Below, piece after piece: positions 6,318-14,671 of a stretch of 64,000 nucleotides of DNA. A program made the translations under genes and the position numbers. This stretch comes from Porphyromonas cangingivalis (lineage in GTDB: Bacteria > Bacteroidota > Bacteroidia > Bacteroidales > Porphyromonadaceae). Each line of letters begins with the position of its first letter. Position 1 is the stretch's first letter. Location of the stretch: NCBI RefSeq assembly GCF_900638305.1, contig NZ_LR134506.1, positions 1,922,001-1,986,000 on the forward strand. The letters run 5' to 3'. The notes under the pieces are model-generated. The model did not search any database, was not told the origin of the DNA, and saw only the letters and a program-made list of their open reading frames with translations.

Positions 6318-8993
6318 TTAGTTCTTCTTAGTATTGAATTTCCACCTAAAGGTAAGGAAAATTTCCGATGGTCGGAGGTAGTATTGAGCCGAATAGGCAT
6401 TGAGCGAGCTTTGGCGTTCGAGGTGATAACGAGAAGACCCTCCTATGTTGTTCGCCGAGAGGATGAGTGTCGCCCAAGGGAGTGTCCACTCTGCCGTCGC
6501 ATCGAAGACATAGAACTTGTGTGCCTCTCCGTCGTTGACAAGGGGACTTTTGTTGTAGAAGAGTTTGCCACGGGCATTGAGGAGGAGACCGGAGACCGGC
6601 TTCGCGAAGAACGAGACGGTGTGCACCTGAGTGTCCTGAGGACGGTAGGACTTCTCTTCCTTGAGGCGGAAAAACGATCGGCTTATATCTCCGGCATACT
6701 TCATGCTGAAGCCCGAAGCGATCTGCCATTCGATGGTCGGTGATAGGTTGATGCTCTGCGAAATAGATCGATACAGACGTCCTTGCTGGTGTGTGTCGAG
6801 AGCGGAGAGTCCATGCTTCAGGGAGAGGTGTGTGGTGAGTCCGATGGGCTGGAAGATCTTTTGTAGGTCGAGACTTTGGGAGAAGTTGGTCCCCTTGTGC
6901 GCCATGGGTACAAAGCCACGGATGAGGTAGATGTCTCTGAGGTGTGTCTCCGTACTTATGGGGGTCGAGAAGTCTCTGAACGATGCAGTGTACACTGCGC
7001 TGAAGAAGTTGAAGATATCTTTGTACGTCATCCTTGAGAATGCTGAGAGGTTCTGATCTTGCCACCAATCTCGGATACCCGTCGAGATGGAGCCTACCCC
7101 TCGGAAGATATAAGGACTGTAGTGGTCGAGGGCAGAGCGGTCATTCTCCCCATAACGTACACTCATATCCCAGTCGAACGAGCTGCCTTGATAGGACAGT
7201 CCCACGTGGGGGTTGAACCATACTTTGCGCCTGCTCATCTTGCCATCGGCGACCTCTTTCTCAGTCATCCGAGTGTCTGAGATCATGATCTCAGGCATGA
7301 GGCTCATGCGCCACTTCTTCAGTCTGTATGTGATCCAGGGAGATACCTCCAGCACGAGGTTCGAGAAGACCATGTCTCCACGAAGCGGGATCGCACCGTT
7401 GTCGAGATGGGGGAAGTGGAGCTTGGTGTCGAAGTGCTCACGCTTGTACTTCAACTTCACATCGGATAGGAGTTCGAGACGCCCCGCATAGAACTCGTAG
7501 CCTACCTTCACATCGTTGGCCACGCTGCTCGTGGTCGCATCCTGGATGATCTTGTCCGTATTGCCGGGGAGGGGCGAAGCCGCGTGTAACGAAAGTTGCT
7601 GAGGCATATGGTCGAGCCACAACGCATCCGAGATGGTGAGGATGTTCTTTCCATGCTTTTTCGACCAAGAGACGACGTTCGAGAGCGTCCCCGAGGGTGC
7701 CACGGTATGCTCCGAGTAGGGATTGCCATTGGTGCTGCGATCGGCCTTGAGGTCCTTGTGGTAGAGCTTCCCTTCGGTCTGTACTTTGACAAAAGTGTTG
7801 TTGCCGTTGAATGTATAGTTGCTCTCCACCTCGCCCCTGTGTTCGCGCCTGAACAGTGAGGTGTGATCTTCTATCTTGGCCGTCTCCCTGGGCGAGATAC
7901 GGAAGAGTTTCGTCTCGTCCAACATTCGTTCCGCCCGGTCGAAGCCATACCCGGCATTGATGCGCCACTTCGCATCCTCCGAGATCTTGTGAATGAAGTT
8001 GAGCGAACCGAGTGCCGTCGTATTGATCCGCCCACGCTCACGCACCACCTCGTCTCCGATGTCCGCACTCGTGTCGAAGAAGTCGCTCCGGCTGCTGATC
8101 TCGAATCTCTCTCGGCTCACGATCTCATCAAGGGCAAGGGTGTTGAGTTCCGAGAAGATATTTGCTCCGTTGTTTGTCCCTTTGCCGATCGCCATCAACT
8201 GGTTGCTCTTGCCGAAGGTGTAAGCCGATCCATCGCCAAGGTAGAGGGGCTTCTTGTCCTTGTTGATTCCCGCACCCGTCGTGAGGGAGTAGATCCAAGT
8301 GTTTTTGGCACTCTCTTTCATCCGTATGTTGAGAGCCGCCTGATCGCTGAGCGAACGTTCTTTCCTCATCTTGATGGGTTCGTGATTTTCGAGCACTTCC
8401 ACCGCAGCCACATCGTCGGCCTTTATGTTTTTGGTGGCCAGACCATACTTGCCACCCATGAGGTCCAAGCCCTCGATGTAGAATTTGTTGATGCTCTTGC
8501 CCTCATAGCTGATCTTGCCGTCCTTGCCGACCTGCATCCCCGGGATGCGCTTGATGGCATCCTCCAGGGTGTGGTCACCCAGTTTGATGAGTTGTCCCAC
8601 CGAATAGCGGATCGTATCGCCACGCTTGCGTACCGCCGTGGCACGTACGACGACCTCCTTGAGTTGTTCCTCACGAGAGGAGAGGGTGAAGGTGCGTCCT
8701 CTGAGATCTCCGGCAATCTCTGTCAGAGCTATCTTTTGGTAAGCCAAGTGCGAGAAACTCAAAGTCACCTTTTGGGACAGAAGAGCTTCGGATATGGGGA
8801 TCGAAAAACGTCCCTCTTTGTTCGTAAACCCACCACCGATGACTTTCTTCGTCGTCGCATCGGTCAGGGAAACAGACACCGAAGGGACGGCATCATTGTT
8901 GCTCTTCGATACCACACGACCGGTGATGACCGACTGCCCCAAGGCACTGAGGCTCACAAACATCAAAATAAAAAGGACTGAAAGACTTCTCAT
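6318..8993 (-). CDS. Carboxypeptidase-regulatory-domain / TonB-dependent receptor-like outer membrane protein
   Basis: About 891 residues from the Met at 8993, chosen because MRSLSVLFILMFVSLSALGQ is a clean signal peptide; a longer open frame to 9071 would hide it. After cleavage comes a CarboxypepD_reg-like domain (VITGRVVSKSNNDAVPSVSV to FTLS), then a plug-like region with DAIKRIPGMQV and INKFYIEGLDLMGGKYGL, then a long beta-barrel ending in F-W-K-F. This is the lineage of TonB-receptor-like proteins commonly found next to GLPGLI genes, four of which lie upstream on the same strand. The substrate is unknown. The spacer to the upstream gene carries a minisatellite copy. Confidence 0.88.
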   Translation of the reverse strand: MRSLSVLFILMFVSLSALGQSVITGRVVSKSNNDAVPSVSVSLTDATTKKVIGGGFTNKEGRFSIPISEALLSQKVTLSFSHLAYQKIALTEIAGDLRGRTFTLSSREEQLKEVVVRATAVRKRGDTIRYSVGQLIKLGDHTLEDAIKRIPGMQVGKDGKISYEGKSINKFYIEGLDLMGGKYGLATKNIKADDVAAVEVLENHEPIKMRKERSLSDQAALNIRMKESAKNTWIYSLTTGAGINKDKKPLYLGDGSAYTFGKSNQLMAIGKGTNNGANIFSELNTLALDEIVSRERFEISSRSDFFDTSADIGDEVVRERGRINTTALGSLNFIHKISEDAKWRINAGYGFDRAERMLDETKLFRISPRETAKIEDHTSLFRREHRGEVESNYTFNGNNTFVKVQTEGKLYHKDLKADRSTNGNPYSEHTVAPSGTLSNVVSWSKKHGKNILTISDALWLDHMPQQLSLHAASPLPGNTDKIIQDATTSSVANDVKVGYEFYAGRLELLSDVKLKYKREHFDTKLHFPHLDNGAIPLRGDMVFSNLVLEVSPWITYRLKKWRMSLMPEIMISDTRMTEKEVADGKMSRRKVWFNPHVGLSYQGSSFDWDMSVRYGENDRSALDHYSPYIFRGVGSISTGIRDWWQDQNLSAFSRMTYKDIFNFFSAVYTASFRDFSTPISTETHLRDIYLIRGFVPMAHKGTNFSQSLDLQKIFQPIGLTTHLSLKHGLSALDTHQQGRLYRSISQSINLSPTIEWQIASGFSMKYAGDISRSFFRLKEEKSYRPQDTQVHTVSFFAKPVSGLLLNARGKLFYNKSPLVNDGEAHKFYVFDATAEWTLPWATLILSANNIGGSSRYHLERQSSLNAYSAQYYLRPSEIFLTFRWKFNTKKN

Positions 8994-9020
8994 ACTTATT
9001 GTAAATGCTTCTTTGGTCTC

Positions 9021-9059
9021 AAAAAGGTTGTCTAACTCGTTTTCGACCTTTGTATAACT
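9021..9059. repeat. Minisatellite copy 2 (GGTTGTCTAACT subfamily)
   Basis: AAAGGTTGTCTAACTCG with a degenerate second unit (ACCTTTGTATAACTTG), period about 23. It fills most of the short spacer between the TonB receptor start (8993) and the stop of the first GLPGLI gene (9071). It matches the variant form at 13401-13468. Confidence 0.65.
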
Positions 9060-9070
9060 TGTTCGGCTCA

Positions 9071-9928
9071 CTACCGCTCGATGTTCACGAACTTGTCGCG
9101 GAGCTCTTCGCCCTTGAGCTTATTACCGTCCCGATCCTGAATGATGACCTTCGCGCCGGGGAAGATCATCTGGAAGAACTTTTGCATATCCGTGACAAAT
9201 AATTGCAACAGCTTTGTCACCTTCGCTTTGGTGTCCTTCTTCACCGCTCCGAGGACAAGATACTTGTCGCAATCGATCTTGCTGTCCTTCTCATCCATGG
9301 GTGCAAACGAAGACAACGAAAAAGAGTAGATGCCGTCAGCTTCGGAGGCTTCGACGATGAGGCCGGGCAGTCCCCAGAGTTTCCATGGACCTGCCGGAGT
9401 GGGGACTTCGGGTGTGAACCATGCCGTCCATGCTCTGCCGAGGTAATCGGCTGTCGCCTTGTGACACTTGTACCCGCTCTTGGTCTCCGTCACGCTCTCG
9501 TCGATGACCCATTCGGGGCGGATCATCTCTTCTTCGTACTTGTAGTAGTCGAAGTTGATGGCTTGGGTGACGACCGATTGCCCGGTCTCGAAGGACGAAA
9601 GGACGTGGAGATCCATACTTCGGTTCGAGACCTTGTTGCCCTCCTGCTGAGCCTTGGCCTCGTCATTTGTTGCCTCATATACGGCATGTGTGATGGAGTC
9701 CTGCGCCATACGTGGCATGCTGTAAAAGAAAGACTTATCGGGATAGATTTCCAATGCCATGGGTGATACCGGGATCTTATCCCTATCTTTGATTTTCTCT
9801 GCAAAGTAGGTGCCTTTCATCTCATAGATCGCTTTGAAGACCGTGGAGGAGGACTTTTGTGCCTGCACGATGCTACTTGCCAAAAGGGCAAGCAGGAGGG
9901 TAAGGGTGGTGATGTAAGTCGTTTTCAT
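9071..9928 (-). CDS. GLPGLI family exported protein 1
   Basis: 285 residues; signal peptide ending AQA-Q near residue 24; family signature GPWKLWGLPGLIVEA with GLPGLI at 186-191. Other blocks shared with its three neighbours are F.AIYE..G.Y near 31, A.EIYPD.SFFY near 59, ES(V/I)TE.KSGY.CH.AT near 145 and a C-terminal F..IE. GLPGLI proteins are Bacteroidota envelope proteins of unknown function, often beside TonB-receptor-like proteins, as here. A -7 box at 9955-9962 suggests its own promoter in addition to read-through. Confidence 0.9.
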   Translation of the reverse strand: MKTTYITTLTLLLALLASSIVQAQKSSSTVFKAIYEMKGTYFAEKIKDRDKIPVSPMALEIYPDKSFFYSMPRMAQDSITHAVYEATNDEAKAQQEGNKVSNRSMDLHVLSSFETGQSVVTQAINFDYYKYEEEMIRPEWVIDESVTETKSGYKCHKATADYLGRAWTAWFTPEVPTPAGPWKLWGLPGLIVEASEADGIYSFSLSSFAPMDEKDSKIDCDKYLVLGAVKKDTKAKVTKLLQLFVTDMQKFFQMIFPGAKVIIQDRDGNKLKGEELRDKFVNIER

Positions 9929-9954
9929 AGTTGCATTTGGTATTGGTTGTACCG

Positions 9955-9962
9955 CAAATATA
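9955..9962 (-). promoter_or_regulatory. -7 promoter box upstream of GLPGLI gene 1
   Basis: TATATTTG on the minus strand, 26 bases before the start codon. No clear -33 TTTG was found at the expected distance. A degenerate minisatellite half-unit (CGAATCTAACGAAAG) begins near 9989. Confidence 0.45.
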
Positions 9963-10062
9963 AATCCTTGGCATCGGAGAAATCTATCGAATCTAACGAA
10001 AGTGTCGACGGCATGGTCTTCTCCCCGTCACGCTCCGTCATGGGACGGAACACCTTCCGATA

Positions 10063-10108
10063 GGTGACAGAATCTTTTCTGAGCCCCGACAGAATACATT
10101 CCGTCACC
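10063..10108. repeat. Imperfect inverted repeat between GLPGLI genes 1 and 2
   Basis: GGTGACAGAAT (10063-10073) pairs with ATTCCGTCACC (10098-10108) with one mismatch. The surrounding 254-base spacer also repeats the word CCGTCA three times. It could act as a weak terminator after gene 2 but lacks a clear U-tract. Confidence 0.4.
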
Positions 10109-10182
10109 GGACAAAAACGCCGATGATCGGATCGAGAGGACACTTCATCCATGAGTGATCTGTGAGGCTCGGGCAAAGAACA

Positions 10183-11019
10183 TCATTGCTCTATATGTGC
10201 GACCTTGCTCCGTATCTCTTCGGGCGTGAGCGACTTACCCTCTCCATCTTCGAGGATGACCTGCTGTCCCGGGTAACGCATCCGTAAGAATGATGCAGGG
10301 TCACCGAAGTAGAGCCCGAGGAGTCTCAGGATGTCCTTACGCCGGCCTTCTTTGACCTCTCCGATGCTCATGTATTTCTTGAAGCCCTCTTGACTCTCCT
10401 CGGGATTCAGTTTTTCGAACGAAGAGAGGGAGAAGGCGAACAACCCCTCTGCCTCCGAGGCTTCGACGATGAGCCCGGGCAGCCCCCATAGCTTCCATGG
10501 CCCGGCCGGTGTGGGGACTTCGGGCGTGTACCAAGCCGTCCAGCGACGACCGAGGAAGGTGGCTGTGGCAGGGTGACAAGGGTAACCGCTCTTGGTCTCC
10601 GTGACGGTGTCGTCTATCTGCCAGTCGATCCGCTCCATGGACTCGGTGTAGGAGTGGTAGTCGAAGTGGATGGCTTGGGTCACTTCTCTACGACCGGTCT
10701 CGAAGACACTGCGTATCATCACCTCCAGCGAGCGGTTGTTCATCTTGAGTGCTTCGTGGATCGCCTTTTGGGTGTCTTGGGTCTCTTGGAGGGTCACATA
10801 GAGGGTGGAGTCCGAAGCGAGACGTGCCATATCGTAGAAGAACGTCCTGTCGGGGTGGATCTCCAGTACCGTGGGAGCACTGCGACCTCTCTCTGCCCAC
10901 TCTCGGATGTAGTGTCCTTTGGTCTCGTAGATAGCCTTGAAGGCCTCTTGTGCTTGTGTGTGAACGCTCATGATGCTCAGCAGTGTGAGGATAAAGAGTG
11001 CATTTACTTTCTTTTTCAT
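10183..11019 (-). CDS. GLPGLI family exported protein 2
   Basis: 278 residues; signal peptide MKKKVNALFILTLLSIMSVHTQAQ; GLPGLI at 179-184 inside AGPWKLWGLPGLIVEASE. It is closest to GLPGLI 3 (same length, shared GHYIREWAE / GYYIREWAE block near residue 35 and MERIDWQIDDTVTETK), so these two look like the most recent duplication of the set. The C-terminal part PGQQVILEDGEGKSLTPEEIR resembles that of its neighbours. The 107-base gap to gene 3 has no clear promoter, so co-transcription is likely. Function unknown. Confidence 0.9.
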   Translation of the reverse strand: MKKKVNALFILTLLSIMSVHTQAQEAFKAIYETKGHYIREWAERGRSAPTVLEIHPDRTFFYDMARLASDSTLYVTLQETQDTQKAIHEALKMNNRSLEVMIRSVFETGRREVTQAIHFDYHSYTESMERIDWQIDDTVTETKSGYPCHPATATFLGRRWTAWYTPEVPTPAGPWKLWGLPGLIVEASEAEGLFAFSLSSFEKLNPEESQEGFKKYMSIGEVKEGRRKDILRLLGLYFGDPASFLRMRYPGQQVILEDGEGKSLTPEEIRSKVAHIEQ

Positions 11020-11126
11020 AGACTTGTTTCAAGTTGGTATTTCGGTGGTAAGTCCCTTGATGCTTACAGCCAATAGCAAAGAAGCTGATGGGGAAGCCTT
11101 GGGGATGATCTCGTGTACTGTCTCTG

Positions 11127-11963
11127 TTATTGCTCTATGTCGACAAACTTATGGCGTACCTCTTCGGGAGTGAGCGTCTTCCCCTCGTTGTCCTGAAGGA
11201 TGAGCGTACCTCCCGGGTAGATCATGTTGAGATATGTGGCAGGGTCGGTGTGGTAGAGGCGAAGGAGCTTACGGATGTCTTTGCGCTTGCCCTCCTTGGC
11301 ATCCCCGACAAGCAGGAACTTTCGGCAGTCTTCTCGGCGATCTTCGGGTTTGAGTTGCTCAAACGAAGAGAGGGAGAAGGCGAACAACCCCTCTGACTCT
11401 GTGGCTTCGACGATGAGCCCCGGCAATCCCCACAGCTTCCATGGTCCCGCAGGCGTAGGTACTTCGGGGGTGTACCAGACCGTCCACTGACGACCGAGGA
11501 CGGTGGCTGTCGCGCGGAAGCAGGGATAACCGCCCTTGGTCTCCGTGACGGTGTCATCTATCTGCCAGTCGATGCGTTCCATGGGCTCGGTATAGGTGTG
11601 ATAGTCGGAGTGGATGACGTGGGTGACCGTCCTCTTGTTGGTGTCGAAATGCGTATTGATCAGCATTTCGAGCGAGGGACTATTGTACTTTTTGCCCTCC
11701 CTCATTGCCAAATCGAGATCGTTGCTTTTGTCGAACTCCATACGGGTGACGGAGTCCCTCGCAACGATGGTCATGTCATAGAAGAATGTCCTGTCAGGAT
11801 AGATCTCCAAGGCGGTTGGGGCCTTGTGTCCTTGCTCTGCCCACTCTCGGATGTAGTATCCTTTCGTCTCATAAATAGCTCTGAAGGCATCTTGAGCCAT
11901 TGCTGTGTGACTTGCCAAGTACGCAAGCAGAAAGAGAATGATCTGTTGGGCTATTCGTCTCAT
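11127..11963 (-). CDS. GLPGLI family exported protein 3
   Basis: 278 residues; signal peptide ending in AMAQ; GLPGLI signature at about 179-184. It keeps the CFRATATVLGRQWTVWYTPE block before the signature, where paralogues have C.(K/P/L)AT...LGR.WT.W(Y/F)TPE. The conserved Cys in this block is single and shared by all four paralogues. It starts 23 bases after the stop of GLPGLI 4, so the two are almost surely in one transcript. Function unknown. Confidence 0.9.
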   Translation of the reverse strand: MRRIAQQIILFLLAYLASHTAMAQDAFRAIYETKGYYIREWAEQGHKAPTALEIYPDRTFFYDMTIVARDSVTRMEFDKSNDLDLAMREGKKYNSPSLEMLINTHFDTNKRTVTHVIHSDYHTYTEPMERIDWQIDDTVTETKGGYPCFRATATVLGRQWTVWYTPEVPTPAGPWKLWGLPGLIVEATESEGLFAFSLSSFEQLKPEDRREDCRKFLLVGDAKEGKRKDIRKLLRLYHTDPATYLNMIYPGGTLILQDNEGKTLTPEEVRHKFVDIEQ

Positions 11964-11986
11964 GATACGATATTTTGTGGTGAATG

Positions 11987-12859
11987 TCAGTCTTTGAGTT
12001 CGATGTACTCAAACTCGGTGGTGAATTCGGAATTATCTATCGGTGTGCCATCAGGGTTACCGATGCGGATTTTTTTGTTCGGATCTTTCATGGCCATGAA
12101 GGTCATGGGGTTGGAGACGTAAGCCCCCAAGAGCTTGAGCACCTTTGCCTTTGTGTCCGTCTTTATGTCGCCTTTGATCATATATTTGGTGACATCTTCG
12201 GTCATCATCTCGGGTGCAATCTTACCGAAAGACGTCATCTCGAAGGAGAACCTCCCACTGTCGTCTCTGGCATCCACAATGAGCCCCGGTAGTCCCCAGA
12301 GCTTCCACGGCCCTGCTGATGTGGGGATCTCGGGTGTGTACCACACAGTCCACTGTCGACCGAGGTATTGGGCTGTTGCAAGGTGACACTTGTATCCGCT
12401 CTTGACCTCGGTGATGCTCTCATCTATCGTCCATTCGGGGCGGATCAATTCTTCCTCATAGCTGTAATAGTCTCTGAGTATCTCATGAGTGGTCGTACAT
12501 TTGAGGTCACCGAAGAGGTTTCGGACAGTCATCTGCGGACCGCCTGCCTTGTACTTTCGAGCTGCCGAAAAAGCCATCAAGGCATCGTTTGTCTCGGTGA
12601 ATACGGCTTTGGCAGTCGAGTCACGGAGCATCTTTGCATAATTGTAGAAGTAGGACTTATCAGCACGGATTTCAAGGGCACAGGGGTAGGTGACACTGTC
12701 CCTATTGAGCTCGTTTTTCTCTTCGAATACCGACGAGCCCTTCTTGAACGAACATGAGGTGTCATAAAATGCCCTGAAGGTATCTTGTGCCCTCACCGTG
12801 GTCAGTGTCATCGAGCATAGGGTTGCGAATAGAAGGAATAATTGTCTCATTGGTTTCAT
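11987..12859 (-). CDS. GLPGLI family exported protein 4
   Basis: 290 residues; signal peptide ending in VRAQ at residue 25; GLPGLI at 189-194. It diverges most from the others: an extra Cys pair region (SCSFKKG near 35; YPCALEIRADKS near 58) and a different C-terminus ending in FEYIELKD. It shares RPEW.IDES.TE.KSGYKCH with GLPGLI 1, placing these two in a second sub-pair. It follows the decayed fifth copy by 15 bases. Function unknown. Confidence 0.9.
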   Translation of the reverse strand: MKPMRQLFLLFATLCSMTLTTVRAQDTFRAFYDTSCSFKKGSSVFEEKNELNRDSVTYPCALEIRADKSYFYNYAKMLRDSTAKAVFTETNDALMAFSAARKYKAGGPQMTVRNLFGDLKCTTTHEILRDYYSYEEELIRPEWTIDESITEVKSGYKCHLATAQYLGRQWTVWYTPEIPTSAGPWKLWGLPGLIVDARDDSGRFSFEMTSFGKIAPEMMTEDVTKYMIKGDIKTDTKAKVLKLLGAYVSNPMTFMAMKDPNKKIRIGNPDGTPIDNSEFTTEFEYIELKD

Positions 12860-12874
12860 AATGTTTTGATGTCT

Positions 12875-13206
12875 TTACTTTTCGATGTTTACGAATGTCT
12901 CCATGAAGCTCTCCTTGGAGGCGTCTATCAGTTCGGCCGGAGCATCGGGATTCTGCATATTGTAGTAACCTATCGGATCCGAGATATAGTAGCGCAGGAG
13001 TTTGAAGACCGCTGCCTTATAGGTCTTGATCTTCTTCCCAAAGCTCAAGGTCGAAGCATATCCACGTTTGCTGTCCTCTGGTCTCATCCTCCTTGTCCTC
13101 CTTCGCATAGTTCCCATAAGTCTCGTAGACGGCAGGAAAAGGCTCCTGCCCTGAGGCTCACGACACCGGACAAAAGGCATACCAATAACGCATAGACTGC
13201 TCTCAT
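12875..13206 (-). pseudogene. Decayed fifth GLPGLI paralogue
   Basis: A signal-peptide-like start (MRAVYALLVCLLSGVVSLRAG from 13206) is followed in a shifted frame by FPAVYETYGNYAKE, which matches F.AIYET.G.Y in the intact copies, and then in a third frame by YKAAVFKLLRYYISDP to ETFVNIEK, which matches their C-terminus. The whole middle, including the GLPGLI signature, is missing. I read this as one or two frameshifts plus an internal deletion. An open frame extending to 13357 exists but its N-terminal part is nonsense. Confidence 0.75.
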
Positions 13207-13400
13207 AGTCACTGATTTTGGATAATACATCGCACAATTTATAAAAAATATCGCAGACCGAAGTTCTTTTTCTTCCTCTTTCAGCCCTCCCTACATCGAT
13301 ACCTTCATGGCGGGTGCAAAAAAGGACTGTTTTTCTCCACAGTCTTTTTCTCGTCACGGCAGAGTCAAACGCAGTTTGACTCTGCTCGTCCGACTTATCG

Positions 13401-13468
13401 AAAAAGGTTGTCTAATCTCAATGACGAAGGTTGTCTAACTCGTCGCATCAAGTTAGACAACCTTTTTT
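13401..13468. repeat. Minisatellite copy 3 with terminator-like hairpin
   Basis: Two direct units starting AAAGGTTGTCTAATCT (about 13403) and AAGGTTGTCTAACT (13427-13440), then the inverted arm AGTTAGACAACCTT (13451-13464) and TTTT. The 14-bp perfect stem with a 10-nt loop and T-run could terminate + strand transcription. Confidence 0.8.
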
Positions 13469-13579
13469 GTTGCTTTCTACAACTTTTTCGTTAACATCCC
13501 TCTCTCACATATTCTATGTCTCTAAACTCTAAAATTAAAAAGAAGAGAGTCGTCATTTCCTAAAATATCTTTAAGTTAT

Positions 13580-13587
13580 TATATTTG
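13580..13587 (+). promoter_or_regulatory. -7 promoter box upstream of the AbiGi-like gene
   Basis: TATATTTG, 125 bases before the start codon, giving a long AT-rich leader. No -33 TTTG at the expected spacing. Confidence 0.4.
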
Positions 13588-13712
13588 TGATGGGGGTTAT
13601 ATGATATGTGATTCAAAAGTAACTGATGCACTGTGAACTTGTCTGATTGATTATTATCCTCTTTTAATTGTTTATTAATTTGAAAGGTCTCAAATAAACC
13701 TAGGAGTCTTCT

Positions 13713-14438
13713 ATGAAGAAAAATAGCCATACATCTGCCTTTTTTCACTATACAGAAAATGTAAACTTGTTATATAAGATCATTGAAGAGGGGCTACGTT
13801 TTTCGTTTTGTAAGGAATCTATTTCCGATAAAGTTTTTATAGGAGCTCCTATGATATCATTTTGTGATATTCCCATAACTCATAGCGAAGAGCATCGTGG
13901 GAAGTATGGTACGTCTGCTATCGGCTTATCTAAAAAATCCATCATCTCACAGAATCATAAATATAACATTGCTCCCGTAACTTATCTAATCGAGAACGAT
14001 CCTCGTTTATTCTCATATGAGGGATTATTTTCCAAAAACCCTACGAATATCATATTTGGTTTTTTGAAGAGGGATGTTTACACTCATAACGGTGAAAAAC
14101 ACAATGCATACGACGAATGTGAGTGGCGTATTACAGTGGAAAATTCTGTGGATCAACCATGGTTTACAAACGAAGAAGAATACGATAAATGGCGTGGCGA
14201 ATTATCAAATGACAATAAATCCAAGACACCTCCAAAGAAATTTTCCAAAGAAGAGCCATTCAAATTTAGAGTAGAAGATATTGATTACATTATTGTGTCT
14301 AAAAAATCAAACATCCCCAATCTCATAAGTAGACTTCAAAAACTAGAAAAAGTTTGTGGTGAAAAAATTGATGAGAAAGAAAAAGCAATGTTGCTTTCCA
14401 AAGTAATCAGTTTTGAGCAAATCATGGACGACTTTTGA
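13713..14438 (+). CDS. AbiGi-like abortive infection protein (orphan)
   Basis: 241 residues. The N-terminal region FFHYTENVNLLYKIIEEGL, then APMISFCDIPITHSEEHRGKYG, AIGLSK and PVTYLIEN follow the pattern of the AbiGi family, described as the antitoxin half of the AbiG abortive infection system; YDECEWRI near residue 135 is also typical. The gene is clearly AT-richer than its neighbours, which suggests transfer. No AbiGii toxin partner follows: the next gene is a symporter. It may therefore be an orphan or a stand-alone defence gene. I recognise the family by motif only. Confidence 0.7.
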   Translation: MKKNSHTSAFFHYTENVNLLYKIIEEGLRFSFCKESISDKVFIGAPMISFCDIPITHSEEHRGKYGTSAIGLSKKSIISQNHKYNIAPVTYLIENDPRLFSYEGLFSKNPTNIIFGFLKRDVYTHNGEKHNAYDECEWRITVENSVDQPWFTNEEEYDKWRGELSNDNKSKTPPKKFSKEEPFKFRVEDIDYIIVSKKSNIPNLISRLQKLEKVCGEKIDEKEKAMLLSKVISFEQIMDDF

Positions 14439-14630
14439 ATTATAGTCTTTTTACCTCTTTGGTCAGATTCAAATCCAACTTTAGGGCACTACGCTCCGAC
14501 TTCGTCATCTCCCTAACCGACCGTTGGCAAGCGGAGAGCCCTACCCCCGAGATAGTACACATTGCAAGGAAGGCGTTCCGCACGATCCGATCCGTCGTAC
14601 TTCTTAGTGGATGGATAGGTGATTTAGTGC

Positions 14631-14638
14631 TATCTTTG
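14631..14638 (+). promoter_or_regulatory. -7 promoter box of the DAACS symporter
   Basis: TATCTTTG, 33 bases before the start codon at 14672. No clear -33 element. Confidence 0.5.
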
Positions 14639-14671
14639 GAGACATAAAATCGACTAACCAAACATATACTT

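Larger units (their letters stand above)
13207..13712. other. Intergenic region with minisatellite and AbiGi promoter
   Basis: These 506 bases hold the minisatellite copy at 13401-13468 and, from about 13540, an AT-rich leader for the AbiGi-like gene with a -7 box at 13580-13587. No additional gene is supported. Confidence 0.5.

Noticed and set aside
7863-8981. 372-codon frame on the + strand opposite the TonB-receptor-like gene
   Set aside because: Antisense to a gene with clear domains and signal peptide; composition is that of a mirror frame.
9925-10176. Possible 83-residue gene between GLPGLI genes 1 and 2
   Set aside because: No motif or start context, and it covers the promoter box of gene 1.
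12875-13357. Intact 160-residue gene upstream of GLPGLI 4
   Set aside because: Only its C-terminal third matches GLPGLI; the rest is out of frame with the visible signal peptide, so it is treated as a pseudogene.
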